Positions 10,844-25,009 of a stretch of 64,000 nucleotides of DNA are shown here, one piece after another. A program made the position numbers and the translations under genes. The notes beneath the pieces are model-generated. The model worked only from the letters and a program-made list of their open reading frames with translations, was not told where the DNA came from and did no database searches. This stretch comes from Dicaeum eximium (taxonomy: Eukaryota; Chordata; Aves; Passeriformes; Dicaeidae): NCBI GenBank assembly GCA_013396995.1, contig VWZP01005600.1:620001-684000 (forward strand), given 5' to 3'. The first letter of the stretch is position 1, and each line of letters starts with the position of its first letter.

Positions 10844-13800
10844 AAGGAGCTGGGGCAGAGCAGAGGGGGCTGCCAGGGATGCTCCCACCCGAGGAGTCCC
10901 ACATTGCTGTGACCCTCATTAGAAGGCAGATTTATCAGGTACAGCCCCCCACAGTCATTTCCTACAGTTCACAGGTCCGTGCTGTGAAGGAAATTAAGAC
11001 TTTCATGTGAGAAGGAGCAGTTAAAACCATCTAGCCTGAAAAAACTCTGAAATGCTAATTTGGATATTACTGTTAATAAATGATACCCATATGAAAATGA
11101 CAAAAAACTATGTAATTGTTGGTCATTGCTATTCCACAAAATGTCTGTTCCAATAAAAGTCAAGCTTTAAGCCACCACAGTGAAACTGCTGATCAGTAGT
11201 GCCATAAACAAAATTATAGTGCAATAAATTGCTACCCTACAATGTTATATTCACAACCTGCATTTGTAGTATTTGTGGAGGTTTTTAGAAGGAATTCAGA
11301 AAATATCTGCCTAAATTAGGATGCAACTTCTGTCACTTGATTTGCTAGCCATGCTGTATGCATTAAATTATCCATCGTTACTGGCTTTTGTTAGTCTCTA
11401 CTCCCCATGAAATAATCATGCATAAAGCATACAAGATCCACCACTCACAACTTGGCTTTCTTTTGTTAGTGGTAGTGCTATTATTGGTGTTATACATGAG
11501 CCATTCAAATGATTTATATAATAATACATACATCATTAAGATTTAAAAGGCAACAATAAAAAATTAGCTTAATTTGTGGTGTTCAAAATGCACTGGTTTT
11601 TGGTTTTTTTTTTGCCAATAAAAATGAAAGGCTAATATCGACAAAAAGCTCACAGTAAAACAATGAAATGGAGAGAAGACTAACTATTAAGAGGACTGAA
11701 TTCATTTTACATGTAAATAATGAAACATTAAAGTCTAATTTTGTAGAAAAAGGCTGAAAGGGAGATTTAGAAGCTTAAAATGATGAAAACACCACCATGT
11801 GGTATTGCCCTCCATCTACAAAGAATTTCACTGCCTCTTCTCAGTCCTCAGTCACTGAGATTTCCCAGACATTGTTCTTCCCTCTGAAATGTTTCCTGCT
11901 AAAAACTTTTACTGTTGTTACTTATTGCTTGCAAATTGCAAACACGTTTTGACCCTGCTCTATTGCGAGCACTCTTCCCTCTCAGACATCTTAATGGCCT
12001 GCACTGGCTTCTCCAATCTGGTAAGCAATAAAGATTTACATCAAAATACAACAACATGAATTGCAACAAATATGCTCAGCAAGATGGGCAAGTGCTTGAA
12101 AAAGCCCAGAACGAAATCAAAGCTTAATGACTTCCCATTTTGCAATTTTTGATTTTGGATTGTCCTGTGTAAATTACAATTTTTTGCCCAAATTGCAACT
12201 ATTTTGAATATTTATGAAGAATCATTAACATACACAGAGCTAAGGAATTATGACCATAATATTAATAATAAATATGGCCATGTGACCTTGGCCATGTCTG
12301 AAAAAACTGTCACACCCAAGTATTTTAACACACGTATTATTCCAGTGTAGTGTTGGTAGACTGCCAAACGAAAGGGAAATAAGGCATCTAAAATACTCTG
12401 AATTACTGAGTCATCACAAGACCTTCTGCAGCCCTCACAATTCCTACACAATCAATATTACACATACCAGTAAAGTTACTTCAAAAATGAACTAGAGCCT
12501 AAAATAAATACTTTTTTTTTAGGATAACTAGCTTAGAATAAGGCATGTTTCTACAAACCAATGTTATTTTAAGAGATTACACCGCAGTTGCTGAGCTTTC
12601 ACTACAAGATGTGAAATGTTTGGCCGGGGCTTCAGGCAGCATTAGGAGTTCTGCTGAGGTGCAGCAGCCCAGCTGCCACTCACACCTTGGCTCTGTCAGT
12701 CACTGCAGCACACAGACACCAAGGTGTGGCTGGGAAAGGAGCTCCTCAGGGGCTGCAATCCCTGCTTGACCTGCAGCTGAAAAGGAAGGGCTTTGCTCAC
12801 TGGATCTATCAGCCCTTTGACTTCATTCATTCACTGGCTAATAGAAATACATGGCTAAAGTGAGTGATTAATTCAGGTTCTTTGGCGAGAGCACTGAATT
12901 CTTGGAGCCTCGAGAACGACTATCCATGGAGGTTCCAAAACATAACTGGTTATCTATCATTTGTAGTTAGAAATCTGGCAAGGACCACTAAGTTGCTGTT
13001 TCTTTTTCCCTCTTCAACTTCTCTCCAAGAATAACCTTTTCTTGCTGCCCCACAGTTTCATGTAACACAGACACCAAACCAATCATCATCTCTATCAATT
13101 TCTATTCAGTCATCTTTGTGCTGGAAGCCTGTTCTACAAATCAACATCTTTCCATTTCTTTTCCGTGCTTCCCAGGTTTGACATCAACACAAGAGCTGAA
13201 ACAACAGCTTACTGTTCTCCTAAAGGAGCAAGGCTTCCCTCAATCACTGCAGGAGTTAGACAACCTCAAAGAGAGGAAGAAACCCCACAACACCTTTGCA
13301 CACACTGCTGAATTCTCCCTTCCACTGCTGGACAGAAACAACAGATTTTTTAAATTGTCTAAGATGTCAGGGTGTAACAACGAGTCTGGAAAGCATTCTG
13401 ACAAAAACAATGGGAATCTGACCTGACAGTCCATTGCTTTTACATGAAAAATGCCATCTTTTTTCCTTCTGTGTTTCTGATCTATTACATCTTGGCATCT
13501 TCTGATCCAAGTACGGCACTCTGATGAAAACACTGCACAAACCAAGTTTCCAAACTAGAACCAGAAGTTCCCTTCCAATCATCTTGACAATTTTCATTTA
13601 TAACCAGACAGAGAATATATAGAGTCATTTTTGTAAATTAGAGTTGTGTTAATCAAACAAGGACCCCATAGCTCGACATAACAGGGTACACGAATCCAAA
13701 TTTTGGGAACATCTCTAAAGGCTTCCTTCCCTGCTTCAGTCTCATTCTGAGAAAAGAAGGAATACCTTTACAATATTATAATCAGTTCTAGCTTTGCAGG

Positions 13801-16800
13801 CTGGAATGATTATGAGATAGGCCCTATCTGCTACTTCACTCATCTCAGTTGACTTCAGCTTTGCTTCCAAACACCAAAAATGTACACAAAAACGCCACTA
13901 AACCCCACAGAACTCTGCAAAATGTGCAAAGGGGAGTATTTCACTTTTGAAGGTGCTGGTAATGCTGACATTCATTTTCAGTGCACACAGAACTGCTGCA
14001 GCTTAGTCCTAAGAAATGAGCAAGAGCATTTTCAGCTCGTGCATATGCTTGTATTTACAAACAAATTCTTCCCATTTATGCCAATTGCTAAAAATTATTA
14101 ACTTAGCTGAAAATTTCAGATAAAAAGTCAAATATTCAACAATCTTTTAAGTCCAAGCTTATTTGAAAGCTGGCAACCAACTGGAAGGATATGTTTTTGA
14201 AGTCAAAAGAACAAAGAAAAAAAAGTAAAATAGAGATAACGATCTATATTTCTTTGATTGCCATTTTCAACAGTGACACACATTTTCTAGTACCCTCAGC
14301 TCAGGAAACAATTAGTTGTGGGCAGAAGAAGCTCCCTTGGAGGAGCTGCACTGCTCAGCTGTCAGAGAAATGGCCAACAACAGCCTGGGCTCCCCGTCAC
14401 TCCAAGGCTGCCTTCTGACAGCCTGCATTTCAGTGATGGAAAGCATGATCCTTCCTACACAGTATGCACTGCACTATGCATTTAGTCCTTGGAGAGCTTT
14501 CAGAATGAAAAGACCATAATTATTACTACCATCATTATTATTAATGAAAAATACACATGTAAAATTAGGTTTCGAACACAGTGTTTTATAGCCCCTATTT
14601 GTCTCTGTGGACACACGCCATAATGGCTTTAACAGACCTTTAACACTCACTGACTAATTAATCTTTACACTCAGGACCCAGCACTGAGTTTTATTCAGTA
14701 AGGAGCAGAAAATAGCATCTGTGGATTGGGCTTGCAAGGTCCACTGCATGAATAAATTGACAGGCTACAGGAAGAGCTGGCATTAAACAGCTCCTCTCCT
14801 CCCCTCAGTACTCCTGCAAGAGCCTTCACCAGCCACTGAAGCTTCTCTCCACAAACTCCTCACATACAATTTATTTTTATTTCCTGAAGTGACTCTTTTC
14901 AACCATACAGGGACTCAGTCTTCCAAGTACATTGACACTGATAGAAAAAAATATTACAGGGACCAGATATCACTTTTAAATGGAACTGTATTTCCTACAC
15001 AACCAAAGTATGCACCAGAAAATTCAGTTTGACTATGGAGAGCACAAACGAACCATACAAAATAATAGACCTCAGCAATTTGTCAGAAAAACCTTTAGGC
15101 TTCCATTTCCAACCCAGACAGATTCTAAATATGAAAAAGCGCAGGGAAAATATTCTGCAAAGAGAAAGCACAAAGAGAAAATACACCACGCAATTTCTTA
15201 ATAGAATAAATTCAATCTTTGCTCCTCTTAAAAGAATTTTAAGGGTATTGTAAAAGAATAAGCATATAGGGGTAAATTTCCCTCATCTCATTTGCATGAT
15301 ACAGTAATAGTCAATATAGCCTACCCAGAGTCCTGCCTTACTTTTGCTGTAAAGCCAGGCAACCAGAACACCATCTTCAGTTACAAAAAATAAAGTATTA
15401 ATGTGTTTACTAGTCAAGCATCAGTGGTAGAGATTTCATCAAGATGAAATTACCAAGTATTCTGATTTTTTTCCCAGTATAGGTAAACCCTGGTAACACC
15501 AAGAAATTCCAGATCATGGTATCTGTATCATTCTATGAAGCTAACTTCAAGAATAGCTTAAACCATTTTTTTAATATGTAAAATGACATTAGGAACCAAG
15601 CCTTGTGAGCTGCAGCACAGTAAGCAGCAATGATAGTACAGCACTCATTCTGAGAGTCAAAAAAACCTCCCTAGGCTGTTGCTTTAGGCAGGAAGGTCAC
15701 AGATCAGTTACGGTGTATTTCTTACGACAAAGCATTTATTTCTCTGTGTGCCTGTAGAGATAATACTTGTCAGATTAGCTCTTTTTCTTTGGAATTCCTC
15801 ACCACTGGTTTAGCGAGCCTGTGTTTCCCAGCAGAAGGCTATTAATTAATGTCCAGTAGGACTCAAATCTGAGCTTATTAACGCTTGGATGGACCCAAGT
15901 AAAAACACATCTGCTCCCACACCTCAGTCTCCTCTCCTTACTCCCCTTGGTTTTCCTCACTTACTGAAGCACATTTTCAGTTTCCCACCATAAATTCCAC
16001 GAAATCCTCCCTATCAATGAGCCATATTCTACTCTCAAGCCACCTCTAAGTGATTTCTCAAGCTTAGAAAAAGGACAGGGAGGTGAATCAACTGGGAAAC
16101 AAAATCCTCATCTGCCAGCGTTTGATCAGTTACAGCTTATGGTTTTATCTCCCCAAGCATTTTCCCATTATAAAAAAAAAAAACGAAGGCTTGCAATGCT
16201 CTATGTATCAGTACATGTAAAAAAAAAGACTTCAGAATTTAATAGGATTTTATAGGGACTCAGCTTTGTGAATTACACTCACATAAAAAAAAATCTAAAG
16301 TAATTTCTATTTGATTTGAATCCATTTACGTATGACAATATCTGCTCTAACCTGACAGGAGCAGTCCAGCTGAAATTGCAAGGACGTGAAACTGGGAGTT
16401 GGCTCCCTTCCCACTTAACCTGCAATCCTCTCAAGTGGGGGAGGAAAGTTACCAAGCACTGTGTAATCCTTCCCTCCTGCTTTAGAATTAAAAGAAACCC
16501 TGGCATGAAAAAATATCCATTAGATTAATTTTTACTGGGATTAACCATTTACTCAGAGGTCATGTGTAGGCTGAATTCCAAACCAGCAGCACTTTGTGCA
16601 TCCATTTCAAAGGCAGCAAGGTGGAGGAGCAGTCCCTTTGTGAACAGCTGCATCACCTTCTTCAGGGCTGAAACAGCCCTTGCCCTGTGCATCACAAAAC
16701 TGTAAACACAAGGAAAACACAATTCCAGCATAAGAAACACTTTGAAAAAAGCAGCTGTGTAATTCCAGTCTCATGGTCCAGTTCAGCAGAAACATAAAAA

Positions 16801-19800
16801 CTGAGCCACAACACAGCACTTGTATGATCCCACATATGATGAAGGGGATGGTTCAAGACAGAAAAGGGAGGGAGGTCAGTGTTACACCATAAACTTGACT
16901 TCTGCACCCTCCTACCAAACCTGACCTTCCCTGGGATGCAGTTTCCTGGCTGGGGAGGAACAAGCTAATGGCTGCTGTGAACCTACAACTGCATTACACA
17001 CAGTCCTAAGTGACGTAGCACTGGATCAGATGCACCTTGATTCCTCCTGTTGCATGTACAGGAACTGAAAAGAGGCAGCGACCCTTGGACCTAAATTTGT
17101 TAATGGCACCTCCAAACTGAAAGAGTAACAAGCTTATTTTTCAGGCTAGAAGAGAAATGAATGCTAAGTTACACTATAATGGGCATGACAAAGAAGTTGG
17201 CTTAGATTTCTTGGTTTTGTTACATATGTTCTGAATAAAAAAAAAAAAAACAAAACCAAAAAACATTGAATGTCACATAAAATGTGTCAGAACATATACC
17301 CTTCATAGAGCACTGCCATTAAGCTGATTACATAGTGGACATTTACCTACCCAGAAATGTTTCATCATTATTTGCAAGCACCTGAACAAATATTTGCCCC
17401 CATCCTGTGACACCAATGTTCTGAAGGTGAACATAATTTACAGCCATGATTTTTATTGGGAATGGGAGCCTGACTTCTGTTGGGGCTTGGGCATGGAACC
17501 ACTGCCTTGTAATGCCTGACAGCTGGGATCTTTATAAACCTGAATTATCTGTGCTTGTGTCTGGGTAACAATCTAACTGCACAAACCCCAAAAAGTTCAA
17601 AAGTGAAGATTAAACTATTAAGTATACCCACACAAATGCAGATATTTAGGAATGTAATAGTTTTTACTTTGATGTAACAGCTTCCAAAAATCAACTAATG
17701 AAACTGAAGTAAGGTCACTAAAATAATGAATGAGTTAATTCATGAAGTTTAACTAGTATTTTAAACCTGTATGATTTTTTTCATCAGTGTCTACATTTAG
17801 ATACATCTATACTTTCATTTTCTTGGTGGCACTGATAATTACAAGCAGTGTCCCCATGTAAAATGTTTCAACTTTTACAAACATATTTTAAAATTAGATT
17901 ATGTATGAATGGGATTGTTTTGTTTAGCCATGAACATTTCAAATTAACTGGATTTTAAAATACTTCTTGCACGCATTTTTTATAAAGTTCTATGAATTCT
18001 AAAGACTTTATCCTGTGCTGCAAAGTTACCTGAGGATAACTCATATTTTCTTGCATTCTCAGTGTCTAAATGGATGGATAAGGAAATTCCTCCCCACAGA
18101 CAGATCAGGCTGGCCACCACATTTATAATCCATACATTTGTATTTAGCCCATATCTAAACTAAACCATGCTTTGTGACTGTACTGAAGCATCACAGAGAG
18201 AAGAGACTCCTACCATTACCCTCTGTGTTACAGATCAGCAGAGAGAAGGATTATTGACCAAAGGACAACAAACTCAAACCCTGTATTTTCACTTCATGTT
18301 TTAAATCAAGGTTGGCTCCATAATTTCGTAGAAGGAATGTTTATTTTTGACAGGGAGATGTACCCTGAATTTCAGAAAACCAGAAATTCATCTTGTTACA
18401 GGTTTTTTGATTAATGCAATGAAAGATTTACAGTGGTTAGAAGGATATTATAAGCTGACTAAACCCATCTAGAAGACTTAGCTACTTTTTTTTTCTTTTT
18501 GCTAAACACTATAAAAATTGTTCATGGGACTGCAAATTATACTGGTACAAGTAATCTAAGTTGTTATCAATAACAGTATTGGAAATAATCAAGTGACCAC
18601 AACAGCACATTCCAAACACCATTTTTCTGGTGCACTTGAACCATGAAGGAACTCATTGACTATTATGACAAAAATTCCTCTGATACAAGCCAAGAGTGGC
18701 TGAAAATCTTGTGCTAGACCTTCCCAGTGTGAAGGGGGCCCATGTCCATGCCGTGGTCTCTTCTCTTTCCTCGTGAAACCAGGAGATCCCTGTGCTGCTC
18801 AGGGGCTGCACCTCACCTGTGGCTTTTCCCAAAGGAAAAGTGATTTATAATTTGATCTCCTGGCACCACAGGACACTCCAAATAACACAGTGCCACTGTC
18901 ATGAAGCCTGGGGTTAATTTTCAGAGTGACACTCAGAGGATCAATAAATAAAAAGTTCTGCCCCTGGAAAAGATCCTCCACAGTGAATCCTGGTTCAGCC
19001 AACAAGGCAAAGTCTCCAAACCTGCTCACTCAAATACTATCAACATTTTCCTAAGAGTCACCCTAGGGAGATAATAAGCCTGGATTCACAAGGAAAGACA
19101 TGGTTATCACTGACTTCTGAGATGTTATTCAAACTTAAAGTCAGAGTTAGATGACTCACTCCTAAAAATTTGTGCAAATTCAGCTCATTTTTCCCCTTCT
19201 CCCATTTATTTCACAACTCATATCTAAGGTGTGAGAGCCCTCACTGAGCCTCCACTATTATCTCTCTTGATGCCTACCTTTCCTATTTCTTTGACTGTCT
19301 TTTGTTCTCCCCAATCCAGCAGTTTCAGACACCTTTATAATAAATTATATTAATAAAGCTGCTTGAACAGGAGTAATTCCTATGTTAATAAAACCCAGTA
19401 AAAGCATGTCTTTGACTTCACCTTCATATTTTTAAATTCTATTTTGTAACAACAAATAAAGCACTCTAATCTTTATTTTTCTAAATTATTATTACAGTTT
19501 TTGTGATGGATAAAAGCAGTATGTATTTAGCAGAAAAGTAGATGAAAACAAGACACATGAAATTAACTGGAGTTCTCTCTTTTGCTGGATGGCTCAAAGT
19601 TTCACTAATCAGAGAAGTTTGCAAAATAATTTCTGATTAGTTAAGAATACATGCTACACAGACAACAGAAAGGGAAGGAAAAAACCAACAGCAGAAATAT
19701 TAGCTAATATAAATAAAAATGGATTACTAATCTAAGTGCAAAGATTTTTTTTGCCTTTTTCAGCTCACAATGTTATTCATGCCCCTGAGCAACTCACTTA

Positions 19801-22664
19801 ATCTTTTTTCTCCTGCACTTTGTCTGTAAAATGGGAATGAACCAACATGATTTATCCCGCTGGCATAATATATGAGTTAGAGTAAGACAAAAAAATAACA
19901 AAATCCAAACATCTCAATTATTTAAATAGGATTTGGTACATCAGAATGACATATATAATCTTAGCTTTTGTTTTCTTCAGGAAAAAAACCCTATTAATTA
20001 CTTAAAATCTATAAATTTTTCATTCTTAAGCATTTCACCTCTGTCTTCTTCCATTTTATATCATTTTTAGCTACATAAAAGATGAAGTAGAGGCATTTCA
20101 AGTTGTTTTTCTTGGACTTTAAATCTTGGGTAACTTCTCATTTACCACCTTTCACCACAAATTAACATGCACATCAAGACAAGTTCATTATCATTTAGAG
20201 TCCTGTTAAACAGATGAAAAAAAGAATTGCATCTTAAAATGCCCTGGATTACCTACTGGAATAATTTTATAGATCATAATTATCAGTTTGCTTTTCTTCG
20301 TTTCTAAACGAAAAGCTCTGAAAGTAAAATTCATTTTCTTAGTAAATAAATGCTCATTGTCAGAAACTCCAACTTTCTGAAGGTAAGAACAATGTCTATA
20401 TAAAATAAATAGAAAATGCAATGACATATATAAAACTATGATAAGTATATGGATGACACTACCTAGAAGAATGAAATACTACATTCTTATGGAAGAAATA
20501 AAGCCAAACTCAGCACATACTCGTCCTGCTGAAGAGAAATTTGACTTCCCATTAGGAAAATTACATTTGCTTTAACACAGCCCCAACACAGGAGAACTGT
20601 AAAGTGAGAATTCCAATCCATGGGAAGTACTGGTGGCCAAAGAGACCCAAAATCATTGTAATCAAGCATTAATGATGTCACAATGAAAATGCTAAAAAAT
20701 AAAATGACAGCTCCATACTGAGTACTCAGATATACCATGGCTATTAATTATTTAGGGTCAATTATTAGAAGGAAAAATAATTTAAATAGGCAGTAGGCCC
20801 TGCATCAGCACAGCACTTCAGGCTCCAGTCTCTTGGAGTTCAGTCACACACATGACAAATACAGACTGTGGGAATAAAAAGGAAAATTTAGGTGGGGAAA
20901 GATGACACCATGAGCACAATTCCAAATCCACCCAGGGCTGTGCAAACACTGCCTGGTGTGTTCAGGATGGCCTGAGCTTGAGAAGAGCAGTGAACAAAGC
21001 ACCACACACTCTGCCTCCAAAAAACTCAGGTACCTCGGTACCATTTTTTTAATATCTCAGTGTTAATTTATATAAGAGCTCATTCCAAAAGCTCTGCTAA
21101 TGCTTTCTCTTCTTGCTGCTTCTGCCCAGAGTTAGCACCCTAAAGCCCACAACTGACACCTTTTTTTCTTTAGCCTCTTTCAGCATTGCTCCTGACCAGC
21201 CTTGCTCATCTTCTCGTTATCTTGGTAACTCTCTTCCACATCAATCCTCACATCTGAAAATTTACTTTAGCTTTTCAACACGGAAGATACTGTCACTTCT
21301 ATTTAATTCACTAGATTTAATTTTTTTCCTGTGATTTTACATGTCTTTGTTTACCAATATCATCCTGCACAGGTTAGAAGTCTTTAAGAAAGGATCACTG
21401 AGATAAAAAAATCAGAAAAAATGATGCAACTGAATACTGAATATAGAGAAAAAAAGGAAAAAAACCCAAAAATGCATTCAAAATATTTTGCCAAGATTCT
21501 TGCAAAGAATTCATTGAGAGAAAAAAAAAATAGAAAATTTGACAGACACACTCTACCACCTGCATACCCAAAAATATCTATGGATTTCAGCAGAAATATA
21601 AAACTTCAAGCATAACAGTCTCCTTGACAGTAAGACAAGAAGCCACTTTCCACAAGTGCCCTCTCTCCCCTCATCTGCATTTCAGATTATGCTGTATGTT
21701 AATTTACAACCTGGAGTCATAAGAAATTTAAGATAGACCATAAGAAAATGTTTTTAAGTGGAACAGGAGGAAGTTAAATGATAAGAAATCACAGTTTGCC
21801 CTCTTATGCAACAGGGTCTACTTCATCCTTTGGCTGCTCACTCTGCTAAAAGATTTCCTTTGGTTCTTTCACGGGGACGTTTGTGGCTGCCAAAGATCAA
21901 GCACAGAACCAAACCACAGAACTTTGTTCTTGGAGCTGCTGACAACAGAAAAATGCCTTTCAGTGGAAAGGCTGCAGAAAGGCAAAGTTTGTGCAGAGAT
22001 TTAGCCCAACTTCACCCTTTGTCTTGGAAGCTGAAGTGATGAAGGCCTTTGAGAGCCATCATCTCTCTAAGACATTCTCTTACAAGAACAATAAATGAGG
22101 CACTTACTTTGGTCATCTTCTTACATATGAACAAGATGAATTTAAGCCAAACAATTTGTTGTTTTTTTGTTGTTTTTTTTTTTTTTTTCCCCAGAAATAT
22201 TGCAGAGCATTTAGTAAATTATACTGCTGGACTAAATGTAGTAAACATATGAGGTACAATACATCTTGTTTTAGAAAAAGCATATTTGCTATTCACTGAT
22301 GCTACCAATTTGAGTCTGTTTCCTTGCTAAGTAGTCATACAACCTCCAGAGACATAGATTTTAATTCCTGTTTTGAAAACAGTACCATAAACGTGTCCAG
22401 GAGCTTAATTTATTTAATCATTTGTGGAAATTTACTGTGCATTTCTGTAACAGCATTTTTTTGATATGCAACTGTAACTCCTCTCTTGCAGCACATTATT
22501 TCCATCACCTGAGGAGGATCTAAGGTAAATCTCTATCAGTTTGAGCCATTTATTTGTTTGCAGATCCCTGGTGCAAACACAAGTAAACAAGCCTTTCCCA
22601 TGCCTGACAAATATACTAAGAACTGTATTTTTTCTACTGTCTGAAATGGTCACTCCCTCTTTTG
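10844..22664. other. Non-coding intronic stretch
   Basis: AT-rich sequence with scattered poly-A runs (about 16171-16183 and 17237-17250) and a long poly-T with CCCCAG at 22162-22194. No recognisable repeat family and no exon of a known gene was identified. Frames such as 13118-13426 on the plus strand are unsupported by domains or flanking splice signals. Confidence 0.55.
22162..22190. repeat. Poly-T tract
   Basis: T runs broken by single G bases end in an uninterrupted T16 run followed by CCCC. On the minus strand this is a poly-A, but no retroposed gene precedes it, so it is scored as low complexity. Confidence 0.85.
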
Positions 22665-22850
22665 ACCTGAATAGAAAGGTTGCCCAGAGGGTTCCCTTTT
22701 CATGGAAATTTCCCAGGCCAGGCTGGATGGAGTCTGAGCAACCTGGTCTGGTGGAAGGTGTCCCTGCCCATGGCAGGGGGCTTGGAACAAGATGGTTTTT
22801 ATGTCCCCTGGTTTTGATGTCCCCTCCAACCCAAACCATTCTATCAAAAG
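22665..22850 (+). mobile_element. CR1 LINE 3'-end fragment
   Basis: The plus strand follows the CR1 3'UTR in sense: ggttgcccagaggg, then aggccaggctggatggagtc, tgagcaacctggtctggtgg, aaggtgtccctgcccatggc, and finally ccaacccaaaccattctat. The terminal repeat survives only as one attctat unit. The copy is short and strongly 5'-truncated, with a small insertion or duplication around gtcccctggttttgatgtcc near the end. Open frames across it on both strands are repeat-derived. Confidence 0.94.
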
Positions 22851-22920
22851 AATTATCAACTTCACCTGCTCCAACTACAGCTTAAGCAATGAGAATAAAA
22901 AATCCCGTGATAGGAGGATA

Positions 22921-22960
22921 ATTAAAATAATTTAAATTAAATTTAAATTAAATTAGAATT
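22921..22960. repeat. AT-only low-complexity repeat (TTTAAATTAAA-like)
   Basis: Successive attaaa/tttaaatt units form a self-complementary AT-only stretch immediately after the CR1 fragment. It is probably simple sequence. Confidence 0.75.
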
Positions 22961-23859
22961 CAAAACAATTATATAACAAGAAAAAAATATCATAATTTTC
23001 AGGGAAAAAACTGTATCTAAATTAAATCCCTATTCTCCACTAATCCACAGCTGAGCAAATGCATACTCTAGATTGAATAACTGTATCAGTACAATTAAAC
23101 AATAAAACCTTTGTATATTTGTATATTTTAAAGCACAATGTTACATCTGTAAAAAATTACCTCATAACTTCAGGTTTCTTTATTTTGTCAAGTCATTCTA
23201 TTTATTCCAAGTTCTTCCTTTGCCTTCTTATTTTACAGATCACCATCACATCTTAAAACACCAAAGTTTCTGTTTTATAAATATCACACCTGTATGGTTA
23301 ACAGGGTAAGTTGCCACACTTCTGAACCAGTTCTTGAGATAAACTTCCTTAAACTGGATACTAAGATCCTCAGGAGTAAAAGAGATACTGGAGAAAAACC
23401 AGATAAATTCTATTCCATTATGCTTTTGCAAGCTGTAGACATAATGAGAAAAGAGAGAGATCAACAAAAATTCACTCTAAAACAATATTTCAGGGGAATT
23501 TTGTTAACAAGGACTGTCGTGCTCATGTAGTGATGGCCACAAAAAACACCAGGCAGCAAACCCCGTGTGGGAGAGATACCCTGGGATCAAGGTGTAATTT
23601 TGTTATGCTGCCAAAAAAATGAAGGAAGAAGATGAATTTAAGAGGCTGAAATTAAGATGGAGGAGTCTGTCACGCAATAACAGCTTATAAGAGTTACAAA
23701 CCCGACATATAAACATAAAAAGCAAAGCTGACATATTTGATAACCACAAAGGCAGCTTATTCCAAATATACTCTCAATTACAGTCATTCTGCATTACACA
23801 AAATGCATAAACAAGCTGAGGGAAGTGCAGTATCACAACATCATCTCAGATTTCACACT

Positions 23860-24175
23860 GCCAGCCTCCCCAGGCTCCTGCCTGGGCACACAGCCGTGGA
23901 AGGGAAGGCAGCGTGCCCTCCTCCAGCCGTGCCCCACATTTCTGCCCCGACACAGGAGCACGGAACGCGGCACAGCAGCGCCTCGTGCTCCCAGCATCGC
24001 CAGGGAACTTCAAGGATTTCTTTGAGGGTGAATTCCACAAGTCCAGCTGAGCCCCAGCTGTGTGCAGCCCCTCTGAGAGCCCAGCAGAGTGGGCAGGGGC
24101 TCTCTGCAGCAGCCCCTGGCTGGCGTTGCCCCACGGCCGCTGCCCCGGAGCCGCCAGGGCGCAGCAGCAAAAGCT
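23860..24175. promoter_or_regulatory. GC-rich, CpG-bearing segment; possible regulatory element
   Basis: About 16 CpG dinucleotides occur in roughly 315 bp, in two clusters (23893-24000 and 24123-24170), within otherwise CpG-poor AT-rich DNA. It lies about 10 kb into the intron after the first TENM2 coding exon. By eye it approaches CpG-island composition, but a CpG-free middle (24001-24120) makes it borderline. Open frames on both strands here reflect high GC. It could be an alternative internal promoter, an enhancer, or merely a GC-rich patch; no core promoter motif was recognised. Confidence 0.3.
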
Positions 24176-24981
24176 CCATTACGCTTTGGTAATGGGAAAA
24201 ACAAGCACAAAGGTTCATTTTACTGCAGAAATGGCAAAGAAACGGGCAAACACGGATGAGAGATTGTTGCACTGAGTCAACAAGAGAGACTCACATAACT
24301 GGAGTACTGAAGATATCTAAACCCACAATCTGTTGTGTACACAGTGATTTCAGAGAGCAAATAACATTTCAGTTTTCTGTGCTGTGCTCTGCTTGAATTG
24401 TCCACATTTGAGCAATCCTAAATACAAGTGCAGGATTTTAGTCCATATATAACACTAGGTAATATATATTTCCAAGTTCCTCAAATTTAATGTTCTTTCT
24501 TCTAATTAGACTTCTGCTGGATCTGTAGGCAGTCTTATAAACCACTTTAACCTTACTTTAATTTTTCATTATGAAAATTGTAAGTATTCATTAACTTTGG
24601 AAGGCATGGAATTACAGCTGTGATATATCATTCCTCATATTATTAACAATCTACTTTATAAATTCAGTGCTTGAAGCACATACTGGTAATAATGCCTTAC
24701 GAGTTTTATTTTTGTAACAATTTAGAAACAAACTTAACAGGAGCACACACACTTAGTAGCCTAGGCATACACAAAATTTTATTTGCTGTAATGACTTTAA
24801 TATTAGTGTCAAAATATATTTGCAGCAAGTTTCGCAGACACGCTAAAAACTATACCCCAACCCCCCAAAAGGAGAAAGTATGTGACTAATACTACTCTTT
24901 CCACCTCTCCAACTCTTTGGTAAGATTATTTAAACAAGAATAAAGTCCAGATCATCACTTTTTGTGGAGTAAACTTGGTGA

Positions 24982-25009
24982 CTAAAATGGTGACTACGTA
25001 CCATTTTAG
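24982..25009. repeat. Perfect 10-bp inverted repeat with 8-nt loop
   Basis: CTAAAATGGT (24982-24991) and ACCATTTTAG (25000-25009) are exact reverse complements around gactacgt. In RNA from either strand it would form a short hairpin. It is too short for a typical microRNA precursor. Confidence 0.85.

Noticed and set aside
10545..10922. 125-codon frame with a Phe/Pro-rich middle
   Set aside because: The middle is translation of the polypyrimidine tract and crosses an N.
22162..22194. Strong plus-strand splice-acceptor look-alike (poly-T followed by CCCCAG)
   Set aside because: Explained by a homopolymer tract, with no coding sequence after it. A similar case occurs at 57982-58011.
23737..24272. 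Long overlapping frames on both strands (up to 151 codons)
   Set aside because: They coincide with a GC-rich segment where stops are rare. No domains, and opposing frames are equally long.
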